Assembly (NCBI GenBank): GCA_031265435.1
Contig: JAISCR010000103.1
Span: 1-53,688, forward strand
Reading direction: 5' to 3'
Origin: Treponema sp.
GTDB taxonomy: Bacteria > Spirochaetota > Spirochaetia > Treponematales > Breznakiellaceae
Length of the DNA: 53,688 nucleotides
The first letter of the stretch is position 1. Each line of letters begins with the position of its first letter. Of the stretch, positions 16,577 to 25,864 are shown piece after piece. The position numbers and the translations under genes are program-made. The notes under the pieces were generated by a model. It made no database searches and had not been told where the DNA came from. It saw nothing but the letters and a program-made list of their open reading frames with translations.

Positions 16577-17560
16577 TCAAATCTCCGTTGGGATCGTCCC
16601 CTTTACTTCCACAATGCGGCCCCGTGTAACGCGGCGGTTGAGTATAAAGTAGCTCACCAGGCTTATAACCAGAATTCCGCCGTGCACAATGGTCTGGGCG
16701 GCAATAGGAATATTGAGTACCGTAAGGCCGCTGTTGAGGACTGCGATGATCAATGTTGCCAGAATAGTGCCCTTCATGTCGCCGACGCCCCCCATGATAC
16801 TGGTTCCGCCCAGTACGATTATGGTAACCACCTTGAGCGCCAGGCTGGAACCGGCATCGTACTTGATGCTGGTAAACCTTCCCAGCCAGATAAGCCCGGC
16901 AAAACCGCAGATAAGGCCGCTCAGGGAATAAATGATGATCTTTACCCGGCTGGTATTTACACCGCTGAAATTGGCAGCCTGCTCGTTGAGGCCGATGGCG
17001 TAGAGCCGGCGGCCCAGGGTGGTTTTGGAGAGGACAAACCAGAATATAAAGGCCAGTATCGCGAAATAAAAAATTTGTAGGGGTATGTAGGCGATTTCGG
17101 AAGTGCCAAACCACTGACTGCCGGGGTAAGAATAAACGCTGTCCCCCTTTGAGATACTCCGGGCAAGGCCCATGTAGAGGTACATAGTAGCCAGGGTGGT
17201 AACCAGGGGAGAGATTTTTATTTTGGCAATCAGGAATCCGTTAAAAAGGCCGCAGACCGTACCGGTAAGAAGGGCCGCCGCTATACCCAGGGCGCTGCCG
17301 CCCCGGAGAGAGGCGATCCCGCCAATCATGGCGGACAGTACCAGTGTGGAACCCACGGAAAGATCGATCCCCCCGGTGATAATAATCAGAGTAACCGCCA
17401 GCGCCATCATCCCGATTTCCACTATATTGCGGAGCATGACCCCGACAAGATAATCGAAGGAAAGAAATACGCTGTTCATTGCCGCAATGGCCCCGAATAC
17501 CAGCAGCAGAATCACTGCCAGCGCCCAGTTAAAGGTGAATTTAAATTTTTTGTTTTTCAT
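16577..17560 (-). CDS. ABC sugar importer permease (RbsC family), first copy
   Basis: A 327-residue inner-membrane protein with 8-10 hydrophobic helices. Family motifs are TLIIITGGIDLSVGSTLVLS (about 58-77), LITTLATMY-like LVTTLATMYLYMGLARSI, and IIVLGGTSIMGGVGDMKG, the EAA-type loop that contacts the ATPase. It forms a heterodimer with the permease at 17557, as in RhaP/RhaQ. Its start overlaps the end of that gene by 4 bp. It ends 61 nt before the binding-protein gene. Confidence 0.92.
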   Translation of the reverse strand: MKNKKFKFTFNWALAVILLLVFGAIAAMNSVFLSFDYLVGVMLRNIVEIGMMALAVTLIIITGGIDLSVGSTLVLSAMIGGIASLRGGSALGIAAALLTGTVCGLFNGFLIAKIKISPLVTTLATMYLYMGLARSISKGDSVYSYPGSQWFGTSEIAYIPLQIFYFAILAFIFWFVLSKTTLGRRLYAIGLNEQAANFSGVNTSRVKIIIYSLSGLICGFAGLIWLGRFTSIKYDAGSSLALKVVTIIVLGGTSIMGGVGDMKGTILATLIIAVLNSGLTVLNIPIAAQTIVHGGILVISLVSYFILNRRVTRGRIVEVKGTIPTEI

Positions 17561-18534
17561 CGGGCCTTTCCTCCGCTCTCCGCCGGATTGAGCAGCTTCC
17601 GTTTTTCAAGATGCAGGGCGCTTACTATCACGGCGAAGATGATTATCGCCCCCATGATGGCATCGGACCAGTCGGAGCTGATTCCCATGTAGTTGACTGC
17701 CGGGGCAATTACCGAAAGCACCGCGGCGCCGAAAACCGTGCCCAGAATCTTGCCGCTGCCCCCGGATACGCTGGTACCTCCCAGCACCACGCAGGCGATG
17801 AAGGTCATTTCCAGACCCGTACCCATGGTAGTGGTAACCCGCTGGCTCGCGGTGGCGATAATTGTCCCCGAAACGCCGAAGAGGGCTCCGGCAATGACAT
17901 AGGCTATAATAACCACCTGATTGACCTTGATACCCGTAAGACGCGCCGCTTCTTCATTGTTGCCCACGGCGTATATCTTTTTGGAAAAGCGGGAATACTT
18001 CATAAATATGAGGGCTATGACGGTAACAATCAGCATGATGAGAACGCTGCCGGGAATGATCCCGAAGATCTTCGCGTCAAAGGCAAGCCAGGTAAAACCG
18101 GCGGGCAGATCGTACAGGGAACCTTCCACCAACAGGGGCAATATCCCCGAAAAAAGCTGAGCCGTGGCGAGGGTCGCCACAATGGCGGGGATGCGGAACT
18201 GGGTTATAAAGAGGGCGTTGACAAGGCTGAGGGCCATCCCCATAAGCATGGCGGCGGGAAGCAGAACCGGGAGCCCCAGGTTCAATTTACCCAGAGCCGC
18301 GATAAAAAGGCACACCACGGAGATGATATTACCCGCCGAAACATCGATATTGGAAGTCAGGATGATCAGGTTCATGCCGATAGCGGCGATCAGCAAATAA
18401 CTGAAACGGTTGAGTATGCTCATGGTATTGTTCAGGGAGAAAAAGCCTGTCGTAAAGACCCGCAGAAAGAGCAGCATTGCCAGGAGAAAAAGCCCCAGGT
18501 AGAGTTCGGCGTTCAGCCGGATTCGTTGTTTCAT
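17557..18534 (-). CDS. ABC sugar importer permease (RbsC family), second copy
   Basis: A 325-residue membrane protein that starts MKQRIRLNAELYLGLFLLAM at ATG 18534, which overlaps the ATPase stop (ATGA). The frame extends to 18657 but that part lies within the ATPase gene and is not native-looking. Motifs are MNLIILTSNIDVSAGNIISV, RIPAIVATLATAQLFSGILP, and FIACVVLGGTSVSGGSGKIL. The NIDVSAG in place of GIDLSVG is typical of the second permease of rha/lsr systems. It pairs with the permease at 16577 to form the channel. Confidence 0.92.
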   Translation of the reverse strand: MKQRIRLNAELYLGLFLLAMLLFLRVFTTGFFSLNNTMSILNRFSYLLIAAIGMNLIILTSNIDVSAGNIISVVCLFIAALGKLNLGLPVLLPAAMLMGMALSLVNALFITQFRIPAIVATLATAQLFSGILPLLVEGSLYDLPAGFTWLAFDAKIFGIIPGSVLIMLIVTVIALIFMKYSRFSKKIYAVGNNEEAARLTGIKVNQVVIIAYVIAGALFGVSGTIIATASQRVTTTMGTGLEMTFIACVVLGGTSVSGGSGKILGTVFGAAVLSVIAPAVNYMGISSDWSDAIMGAIIIFAVIVSALHLEKRKLLNPAESGGKAR

Positions 18535-20051
18535 AAAGCCGCCTCTACCCCGGCTTCGGAGGCCAGGGCAATATGGAGTATTTCTTCCTGGGAGAACTTG
18601 TCCCTGTCGAAGCAGCCGGCGATGGTACCGTCTTTCATAACATAGATTCTGTCGCACATGCCGATAAGTTCGGGCAGTTCGCTGGAGATCATCAGAATAG
18701 TGAGCCCCGAGGCAGCCATCTGGCTGATGATTCGGTGGATCTCCGCCTTGGCGTTTACATCCACCCCGCGGGTCGGCTCGTCCAGAATCAGCAGTTTGGG
18801 ATTCAGGGCCAGGGCCTTGCCGACCGACACCTTCTGCTGGTTCCCCCCGGAAAGGTTCATCACCAGGAAATCCGTATCCGGCGCTTTTATCCCGATGCTT
18901 TCCCGCATCCTTTCCGCTACCGAGTATTCCTTCTGTGTGTTGATAACTCCGAGGCGGGAATTTTTATCAAGCTGCGGCATAACGATATTGTCTTTTACGC
19001 TCATGTTTACAATGACGCCGTATTTGCCCCGGTCTTCGGTCACATACACAAGACCCTGTTCCATGGCCTCACGGTAGTTCCTGAAACGAACCGCTTTGCC
19101 GTCAAGAAAAATTTCTCCCCGTTCCAGAGGCGTAAAGCCGCTCAGGGCCATAGCCAGTTCCGTCCGGCCCGAGCCTGCAAGACCGGCAAAACCCAGAATC
19201 TCCCCCCGGCGCACATGGAAGCTGATGTCGTGGAGAAGTTCCCTGTCCTCCAGTTCCCTGGCGGAGAGCAGTTCTCCGCCAATCTCTACCGCTGTCTTGG
19301 GGTAGTAGTTGTCCATGCTGCGGCCCACCATGTCTGCTACCAGTTGGTCTTTGTTGGTTTTGGCAACTTCCTTGGTGGAAATATAACGACCGTCCCGAAT
19401 TACCGTAACCCGGTCGCAGAGGATGAAGATCTCCTCCAGCCGGTGGCTGATATACACTATGCTGACTCCATTGTCCCGAAGCCCGCGGATAATCGCGAAG
19501 AGAGCGTCCACCTCCTCCTGGGTCAGGGAGGCGGTAGGTTCGTCCAGAATAAGGATTCGGGACCGGAAGGTGAGGGCCTTGGCGATTTCCACCATCTGCT
19601 TCTGGGCCATGCCGAGGTTCTTTATTTTTTCTTCCATCGGAATAGAGATATGGAGGCTGTGGAGGATAGACTCCATGCGCAGGGCCATAGCCTTATAATC
19701 CAGTACCGGCAAGGGCCCGATCTTTTTAACAATCTCCCGGCCCAGAAAGAGATTTTCCAGCACGGTCATTTCTTCAAAAAGGCTGGTTTCCTGATAGATA
19801 ATGGCGATGCCCTTGGAAAAAGCATCAACCGGGTTGGCTATTTTTTCTTCTCTGTCGAACAGGGTGATAGTCCCCTGATCCGGGGAGTGAACCCCCGTAA
19901 CCACCTTCATCAGGGTGGATTTTCCCGCGCCGTTTTCTCCGCAGATGGCGTGAATCTCCCCCTGCCGGAGTTCAAAATTCATGTCGTTCAGGGCAACTAC
20001 ACCGGGAAAGGTCTTTACAATGGCGGATAATCGCAGAGCCGTGTCACTCAT
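18531..20051 (-). CDS. Sugar ABC importer ATP-binding protein (double nucleotide-binding domain)
   Basis: A 506-residue protein with two ABC domains in tandem, the RbsA/RhaT/LsrA layout. Domain 1: Walker A GENGAGKSTL, signature-region LGMAQKQMVEIAKAL, Walker B ILILDEPTASLTQEE. Domain 2: degenerate P-loop GLAGSGRTEL, signature LSGGNQQKVSVGKAL, Walker B LLILDEPTRGVDVNAK. The weak second P-loop is normal for this family. I start at MSDTALRLS (ATG 20051), which overlaps the rhaM end by 8 bp. It energises uptake through the two permeases downstream. Confidence 0.93.
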   Translation of the reverse strand: MSDTALRLSAIVKTFPGVVALNDMNFELRQGEIHAICGENGAGKSTLMKVVTGVHSPDQGTITLFDREEKIANPVDAFSKGIAIIYQETSLFEEMTVLENLFLGREIVKKIGPLPVLDYKAMALRMESILHSLHISIPMEEKIKNLGMAQKQMVEIAKALTFRSRILILDEPTASLTQEEVDALFAIIRGLRDNGVSIVYISHRLEEIFILCDRVTVIRDGRYISTKEVAKTNKDQLVADMVGRSMDNYYPKTAVEIGGELLSARELEDRELLHDISFHVRRGEILGFAGLAGSGRTELAMALSGFTPLERGEIFLDGKAVRFRNYREAMEQGLVYVTEDRGKYGVIVNMSVKDNIVMPQLDKNSRLGVINTQKEYSVAERMRESIGIKAPDTDFLVMNLSGGNQQKVSVGKALALNPKLLILDEPTRGVDVNAKAEIHRIISQMAASGLTILMISSELPELIGMCDRIYVMKDGTIAGCFDRDKFSQEEILHIALASEAGVEAAL

Positions 20052-20361
20052 GAAAAAAGACCTGCTCCAGCTTGTAGTGGGTTCCTGTGGCGGGATCAAA
20101 ATCGAAAACCATCACGTCCTTCATGTAGTCATTCCATTTATCCACCACGGGACTTTCTGCCTGTACCCGGGCAGCGTGGGCAACCCCCTGTTCCGCTTCA
20201 TAGTAGCCGAAGAGTTCGTCCCCCACAAGCCAGATGCTGTAGTTGTGAATCCCCGCTTCGTTTAACAGACCGGTCATCTCCGGCCATATTTCATTATGAC
20301 GGCGTATATATTCATCTTTGGCCCCGGGAAGCAGTCTGGCCTTCCATGTGAATCGCTCCAT
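20044..20361 (-). CDS. rhaM: L-rhamnose mutarotase RhaM
   Basis: A 105-residue dimeric alpha/beta-barrel enzyme that interconverts alpha- and beta-L-rhamnose. Family residues are visible: FTWKARLLPGAKDEYIRRHN with the catalytic-region His, EIWPEMTGLLNEAGIHNYSI, and WNDYMKDVMVFDFDPATG. It is first in the import operon, which also gives the best clue to the substrate. ATG 20361 follows AAGGAAGGA. Fucose mutarotase relatives (FucU) have a different fold and pattern. No rhamnose isomerase, kinase or aldolase gene is in the window. Confidence 0.9.
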   Translation of the reverse strand: MERFTWKARLLPGAKDEYIRRHNEIWPEMTGLLNEAGIHNYSIWLVGDELFGYYEAEQGVAHAARVQAESPVVDKWNDYMKDVMVFDFDPATGTHYKLEQVFFHE

Positions 20362-20476
20362 GATCGTCCTTCCTTATATCATGCTATTTTTATCGATACT
20401 TAGTTTCCCCCGATTTTGAGGCGCCGTAAATGGACAATTCTATTGTGAAGATGGAAAAAACGGTTATTATAGAGGA

Positions 20477-21382
20477 ATGGCTGATACACAAGCCGGACAA
20501 AATTCACGGAAGTCCTTTTTCCACTATCTCCCCTACAGCGAAGAGGATGAAAAACTGGGCATGGTCTGTACCACCGTGGGCAGCGTGGAGGTGGAACCCA
20601 ATGTGGTCTACCCCCCGTTTAAGGAGGAACATCCCGCCCTGTTCCGAACCGTTTCGGAAGACCGGGTACTCAAGGAATTTCATATCATCTATGTTACCAA
20701 AGGCCAGGGCATCTTTGAAACCGAAGGCAGCGGCTTTACCGTTAATCCCGGCTCCGCGCTCCTCCTGTTTCCGGGGATGAGGCACCGCTACCGTCCCCTG
20801 TTTGAGACCGGCTGGCATGAATATTGGGTGGGATTCAAAGGCCCTTTTTTTTCGATGATGATGGAAAAAGAGATCCTTACCCGGAACCGGGTCTTCTTTG
20901 AAATCGGCATTAACAACGAGATTATTTCGATCTTTAACCAGATCCTCAACGAGGTGCGAACCCAGCAGCCCCTGTACCAGCTCAAGGCCTGTTCGGGAAT
21001 CCTCTTTATGCTTGCGGAGATCCTTACCTGTGAGCGGCGGCGGAAACAGCCCAATCACTACCAAAAAATCGTAGACAAAGCAAAGGATCTGATGGAGTCC
21101 AATCTCTACGGCGCCATCAACCTGCCCGCCATTTCGGAACAACTGGGACTGAGCACCTCCCGGTTCAACGAGATCTTTAAGACCTGTACCGCCATGACCC
21201 CCTATCAGTATTACATCCATATCAAGATCCTCCGGGCGGGAAACCTCCTTGAGCAGGAAGATATTCCGGTAAAGGAAGCTGCCTACCGCATGGGCTTTGA
21301 GGATCAGTATTACTTTTCCCGAATTTTCAAAAATAAAACCGGTGTCAGCCCCTCGGAATGGAAACGGCTGAGCAGGGCCTGA
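20477..21382 (+). CDS. AraC-family transcriptional regulator of the sugar operon
   Basis: A 301-residue regulator. The N-terminal cupin-like sensor (about 50-120) shows GQGIFETEGSGFTVNPGSAL and FPGMRHRYRP, as in arabinose/rhamnose sensors. Two helix-turn-helix motifs close the protein: LPAISEQLGLSTSRFNEIF and VKEAAYRMGFEDQYYFSRIF, followed by KNKTGVSPSEWKR. It is divergent from rhaM across 115 bp, so it likely controls that operon. ATG 20477 has AGAGG only 2 nt upstream, an unusually short gap; no better start precedes the conserved region. Confidence 0.9.
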   Translation: MADTQAGQNSRKSFFHYLPYSEEDEKLGMVCTTVGSVEVEPNVVYPPFKEEHPALFRTVSEDRVLKEFHIIYVTKGQGIFETEGSGFTVNPGSALLLFPGMRHRYRPLFETGWHEYWVGFKGPFFSMMMEKEILTRNRVFFEIGINNEIISIFNQILNEVRTQQPLYQLKACSGILFMLAEILTCERRRKQPNHYQKIVDKAKDLMESNLYGAINLPAISEQLGLSTSRFNEIFKTCTAMTPYQYYIHIKILRAGNLLEQEDIPVKEAAYRMGFEDQYYFSRIFKNKTGVSPSEWKRLSRA

Positions 21383-21421
21383 TCAGGCGTAATTCGTGCA
21401 GCCGGTTACTTTATGGACAGA

Positions 21422-23764
21422 CTAATTCTGCGCTTTTATCAAAAGACTTTTCCATTTCCACATCACAGGTCCCTGTTTTGCCTTCCCCGATAGAGCATCT
21501 TTGATCCGCAGAAAAATTTCTTCTCCCAGGGCCTTATACATGAACGATCCCCAGGCTGATTTTTTGCTGTCAAACCAGTTGTTCAAATCCCGGTCTGTGA
21601 GGAGCCGCTCTTCGCTTTGCGGGATTTCCGTAATCTTCACCGAAAATCCTGCCCCGGCAAAGGCCGCTTCTACCTGCTCCCGGTTCCAGATCCGCCGGGG
21701 GACAGCGCCGTTTCCCGCATGAGACTTCGTTTCAGGAGGGGAAGCTTCGTCACCTTGTTCCCCGGTTGAGGATACATGTTTGATTGGATTTTTAAGAGAC
21801 GTAAAAAAAAATTCTTCCGCTTCGGCAAGCTTTTCCGTCAATGCCGTTTCCGCATCACATTCTTCCCGTAAAACCCGGGAAATTCTGTCTCCCAGCGCGG
21901 GAGGGGATTCCAGAAGCGAAACAAGTCCCCCGGAAACAAGAAGCTTTTTTGCCGCTTCCGCAAAAGCGGAGAAGGCTTCAACAGGATTCGCGGAAGCGGG
22001 AAAATGACGCCACAGTTCACGGCCCAGAATATGGTCGAACTCTGTGCAGTCAAAGAATTTTCCCGCTTCGGCGGGAGAGGGGAGACTGCCCTGCGGCAGG
22101 ACTGCGATTTGGGGCTGTTCATCCTCATCCAGTGCGGACGCAAAACGGAGCAGAGCTTCCCGTGCCGCGCCGGTATCCACAAGGGCGGCGCAGAGCCCTT
22201 CGGGACAACGGCGGAGACTTTCCCAGAGGAGGAGTCCGTCGTTGGCCGCGGCAATCAGGATTCGGTGATGCCGGGCCGGGCCGCATTGTTCCAGAATTGA
22301 ATTCCGGTTTTTCAGGAGCAGAGCGCTCCGCCCCGATTCCAGCCGCTTGAACCAGCCTTCCCGGCCCCTGGACGAGGCCGACCAGCTGAGGCTCTCTCCC
22401 GCGGCGGCATTTCCCTCATGACCGAGGATTACGGCGGCCTGAATCTCCCGTTTCCGCAAAACCTCTTCCCGGATTTTGCCTTCATAACCCACACGGGAAG
22501 GAGAATAAAAGGTTCTGCCCTGTAATACTGTCGGGAGGTACTGCTGGGCGGCCCAGTGATCCCGGTAGGCGTGGGGGTAGATGTAACCCTCTCCATGCCC
22601 GAAGCCTTCCGCATCCCGGCTGGCATCCCGGAGTTGATTTGGAACCTCGGCGTCTTCCCGGTCAACTTCCTTGAGCGCGTCGAAGAATGCCAGTGTTGTG
22701 TTGGATTTTGGGGCTGTAGCAAGATAGAGGCACGCGTGAGCCAGGGGAAAATTCCCCTCGGGAAAACCGATGCGGTCAAAGGATTCAGCACAGGAGATAA
22801 CCACCTCAAGGGCATGGGGATCGGCCAGCCCCACATCTTCGCTTGCCAGGATGATCATACGCCGGAAAATGAAGCTGGGATCCTCCCCGGCCCGCACCAT
22901 CTTCGCGAGCCAGTAGAGGGCCGCATCGGGATCGCTTCCCCTGACACTTTTGATAAAGGCGCTGATCGTATCGAAATGATAGTCCCCGTCCCGGTCATAG
23001 AGCACCGCCCGGCGTTGTATGCTCTCTTCGGCAGCCTCAAAGGAGATCTTTATTTCGGTATCCTCCGGGGGAGGCCACTTGCCGCCCGAGGTTTCAATTG
23101 CCAGTTCCAGGGCGTTGAGGAGACTCCGGGCGTCTCCGCCGGCCACTTCCACAAGATGTTCCAGAGCGCCTTCTTCAAAAGTCAGCTTCCAGCGGCCGTA
23201 ACCTCTTTCCCTGTCGGAAACAGCCCGTTTTGCGGTTTCCAGAAGATCCTCTGCGGTGAGGGCCTTGAGCTGGAAGATCCGGCTCCGGCTTACCAGCGCC
23301 CGGTTCACCTCAAAAAAAGGATTTTCCGTGGTAGCGCCGATGAGGATCACCGTGCCGTTTTCTACCCAGGGGAGAAGAGCGTCCTGCTGAGCCTTGTTCC
23401 AGCGGTGGACTTCGTCCACAAAGAGGATCGTCCGTTTGCCGTAGAGTCTCAGCTTTTCATCGGCCCTGTCTATGGCTTCCCGGATATCCTTTATACCGGA
23501 AAGTACCGCATTGAGGCTTTCGAATGAGGCCCTGGTGGTATTGGCAATGACATGAGCCAGGCTTGTTTTCCCCGTACCCGGCGGGCCGTAGAAGATAAGC
23601 GAGGAAAGGCGGTCAGCCTGAATCGCCCTGCGGAGAAGCCTCCCGGGGCCGACAATGTGATCCTGGCCGATAATATCGTCCAACTCCCGGGGCCGCATCC
23701 TGTCCGCCAGAGGATTCGAAGAGTCTTTTGAATTCCCGGCAGAAAGCGAAAAGAGATCGCTCAT
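21422..23764 (-). CDS. rarA: RarA/MgsA replication-recombination ATPase fused to a methyltransferase-like domain
   Basis: A 780-residue protein. Residues 1-430 are a full RarA AAA+ ATPase: DRMRPRELDDIIGQDHIVGP, Walker A YGPPGTGKTSLA, Walker B LFVDEVHRWNK, sensor IGATTENPFFEVNRAL, and the tetramer domain with LYWLAKMVRAGEDPSFI. The C-terminal 330 residues resemble a degenerate class I SAM methyltransferase fold (RILIAAANDGLLLWESLR, FDHILGRELWRHFPAS, AAKKLLVSGGLVSLLES). Stand-alone RarA is about 440 residues. Fusions of this kind are annotated in some other bacteria. No Shine-Dalgarno precedes ATG 23764; translation may be coupled to the upstream gene, 12 nt away. Confidence 0.9.
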   Translation of the reverse strand: MSDLFSLSAGNSKDSSNPLADRMRPRELDDIIGQDHIVGPGRLLRRAIQADRLSSLIFYGPPGTGKTSLAHVIANTTRASFESLNAVLSGIKDIREAIDRADEKLRLYGKRTILFVDEVHRWNKAQQDALLPWVENGTVILIGATTENPFFEVNRALVSRSRIFQLKALTAEDLLETAKRAVSDRERGYGRWKLTFEEGALEHLVEVAGGDARSLLNALELAIETSGGKWPPPEDTEIKISFEAAEESIQRRAVLYDRDGDYHFDTISAFIKSVRGSDPDAALYWLAKMVRAGEDPSFIFRRMIILASEDVGLADPHALEVVISCAESFDRIGFPEGNFPLAHACLYLATAPKSNTTLAFFDALKEVDREDAEVPNQLRDASRDAEGFGHGEGYIYPHAYRDHWAAQQYLPTVLQGRTFYSPSRVGYEGKIREEVLRKREIQAAVILGHEGNAAAGESLSWSASSRGREGWFKRLESGRSALLLKNRNSILEQCGPARHHRILIAAANDGLLLWESLRRCPEGLCAALVDTGAAREALLRFASALDEDEQPQIAVLPQGSLPSPAEAGKFFDCTEFDHILGRELWRHFPASANPVEAFSAFAEAAKKLLVSGGLVSLLESPPALGDRISRVLREECDAETALTEKLAEAEEFFFTSLKNPIKHVSSTGEQGDEASPPETKSHAGNGAVPRRIWNREQVEAAFAGAGFSVKITEIPQSEERLLTDRDLNNWFDSKKSAWGSFMYKALGEEIFLRIKDALSGKAKQGPVMWKWKSLLIKAQN

Positions 23765-23776
23765 GAATTTTTTTTA

Positions 23777-25174
23777 TTACTCATGATTCCAGGTCCACCT
23801 CCAGCCGTCGGAAGTATCTCTCCAGCGGTATGACCAGACCCCGTCATCCTGGGTTATGGCAAAAAGGGTGGAATCAGGATCTATGTATTCGGGAACCTGG
23901 AAGAAGCCATGAACCGAGTGTTTCCCCAGGGAATTGACGTATTGCTGATAGGAATCATCGGAAATTTCAATACTGGAAAAATGAAAGCCGCTGGTACCGG
24001 GGCTGAAAAAAATCAGTCCGCCATTCGCGTTGGTCTGTAAGGTTCCGTCAGGATCGATTACAAGTTCCGTATATCCTGAATACAGGCCCAGGAGAAGAAG
24101 CCTTCTCCCCTGATTTGCCGCCACCGAATGCCAGGCAATATCGGGATTCGGATTCCAGATTCCCATTTCGCCTCCCAAAAGGCTGCCTTCCCATCTTCCC
24201 CAATAGTAGATATTTAGCTTCGGATTATTTGAAGGTATGGCAAATAGTCTGCCGTCAAGGGCTACCGCCAGCACCGTATTGTCCAGTTTGGTAAGAGAAG
24301 AAAAGTAATAGAGCCGTATGTCGGAATTATCAATTTTTTCCGGAACCCAGATTTTACCGTCTACCAGAACGCTTCCTGTCGGTTGATCATTGTTGTTCCA
24401 TTCCGAAGGGTCGCCGGGCCCGATATCCCCGTACTCTCCCGGGCCATGGTCAGGAACCCTGCCCGTATCTACAGGCCCTATAAGCGCATCCATCTCGTGA
24501 AATATATGAAGCCCGTCACCGGCAGTGGCAAGAAAGTGCCGCCTTATGTCATTCCCGCCGAGATCCTTGTCCTTCCGGGAAACAGCGCCGGTTAAGGGCT
24601 TGGTATTTTCGATAAGGATATGAAGAAAACCATCGGAGGCCTCAAAGGCCACGGCGTAGGCTGTATCATCGTCATCGTCATCATCGCGATCTTCATTTTT
24701 TATGCCTACAAATACACTCTCCTCATCGGCATAAAGGGAATCTATGAAGCGGTAATTATCAAAAAGCGCCTTGTTTCCCGCATAGGGCAACACCCTGGTC
24801 CAGCCCCCTTCCCCCGAAGTGCTTTTGAAAAGAGTCAGACCCGCCAGGCTGGAATCCAAAAAACTGAGGGCATAGAGAGCCTTGTCCGTAGCCGCCAGAG
24901 AGACTATTTTTCCTCCGGGGCCGGGGATGTCCCTCCAGCCGGCATTACCGCCGCTTTGCTTTTCGTAACGGTAAAGATCGGAACTTGCCACATAGGCTCC
25001 GTTTCTAAAGAGCACCATGGAACTGGGTGTGCCTTTTATCTTGGATTCCGTAGGCATTGATTCCTGGGAAATTGTATAAAAAATAGGGTCATAGCAGGAG
25101 ACGCAGAGGAAGAGGATCATGACTATCAGAACCAGGCTGCGTTTTATATTCGATTCAGTTTTTAGGATTACCAT
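23777..25174 (-). CDS. Putative lipoprotein of unknown function
   Basis: A 465-residue protein from ATG 25174 (MVILKTESNIKRSLVLIVMI). A lipobox follows (LFLCVSC, Cys at about 27), so it is probably lipidated and exported. The rest is beta-rich with repeated blade-like units (LYALSFLDSSLAGLTLFKST, VLAVALDGRLFAIPS, SLAATDKAL), which suggests a beta-propeller. An aspartate run (DRDDDDDDDTAY) lies mid-protein. I do not recognise a named family. The longer frame to 25309 runs into the neighbouring gene. It starts 17 nt after the beta-barrel gene stop. Confidence 0.75.
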   Translation of the reverse strand: MVILKTESNIKRSLVLIVMILFLCVSCYDPIFYTISQESMPTESKIKGTPSSMVLFRNGAYVASSDLYRYEKQSGGNAGWRDIPGPGGKIVSLAATDKALYALSFLDSSLAGLTLFKSTSGEGGWTRVLPYAGNKALFDNYRFIDSLYADEESVFVGIKNEDRDDDDDDDTAYAVAFEASDGFLHILIENTKPLTGAVSRKDKDLGGNDIRRHFLATAGDGLHIFHEMDALIGPVDTGRVPDHGPGEYGDIGPGDPSEWNNNDQPTGSVLVDGKIWVPEKIDNSDIRLYYFSSLTKLDNTVLAVALDGRLFAIPSNNPKLNIYYWGRWEGSLLGGEMGIWNPNPDIAWHSVAANQGRRLLLLGLYSGYTELVIDPDGTLQTNANGGLIFFSPGTSGFHFSSIEISDDSYQQYVNSLGKHSVHGFFQVPEYIDPDSTLFAITQDDGVWSYRWRDTSDGWRWTWNHE

Positions 25175-25191
25175 TTTTTTATGCCTCAAAC

Positions 25192-25821
25192 CTAGAAATG
25201 ATAGCGGACAGCAAGGGATGTGGCCATAAAATTGCCATATATGTCCGTCTTCTCGTTTTTCGTCCATTGGGGTACCCACCACCAGCCGGCATCCAGGCCG
25301 AAAGACCATTCGGGACTAAAGCGGAAATAAGCCGCCAGAGAGGGCTTCAGGAAAAACCCGAAATTCCGCTGTTCCACATACTGCTGGGAAACTACACCGA
25401 TAGACAGCGCGGCAGGAAATTCAAAACGGGAGAGAATAAACTGCCAGCCCAGACGCCCGGAAATGGGAACCGCGAAATACATGTTTTCCGAAGCGGTCTG
25501 AATAAACATACCCGCAAGTTCCAGCCCTATGAAGGCATGGGAATTAAGAAAATAGTTGTAGGACAGAAAACCCTCACCCCCCAGCACAAACATCTTGTGG
25601 TTGATGGTTTTTCCCGCATTATTGAGAAAAATCGTAGGAAAGACAGGCCCCAGTGAAATATTGAAGGTCTGATCCCCCCTGGAATAGAGTTCCTGCCTGA
25701 AATCATCATAGATATCAATGGGAATCTCATCTTCCGGAATCTCTTCATCATCTTCCTGAGCCTGCAAAACAGAAAAAATCATTAAAAAAAGAAACAAAAA
25801 AAGGGCCTGAGCCTTTCGCAT
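25192..25821 (-). CDS. Putative outer-membrane beta-barrel protein
   Basis: A 209-residue protein from ATG 25821, with GAGAGGAG upstream. The signal peptide is MRKAQALFLFLFLMIFSVLQ with AQ at the cleavage site. An acidic linker (EDDEEIPEDEIPIDIYDD) follows. The remainder alternates hydrophobic and polar residues in strands of 9-11 and ends in phenylalanine (SLAVRYHF), the usual BAM recognition end. An eight-strand OmpW-like barrel is likely by size. Neighbours upstream (SPFH-like) and downstream (lipoprotein) are also envelope proteins on the same strand. Confidence 0.75.
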   Translation of the reverse strand: MRKAQALFLFLFLMIFSVLQAQEDDEEIPEDEIPIDIYDDFRQELYSRGDQTFNISLGPVFPTIFLNNAGKTINHKMFVLGGEGFLSYNYFLNSHAFIGLELAGMFIQTASENMYFAVPISGRLGWQFILSRFEFPAALSIGVVSQQYVEQRNFGFFLKPSLAAYFRFSPEWSFGLDAGWWWVPQWTKNEKTDIYGNFMATSLAVRYHF

Positions 25822-25864
25822 TAATAGACTCCTCTCAGGAATAACAAGCTGTAAAGCTGCATGG

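Noticed and set aside
18573-20030. A 485-codon open frame antisense to the sugar ATPase
   Set aside because: The opposite frame has both ABC domains in full. The antisense product is low-complexity and matches nothing I know.
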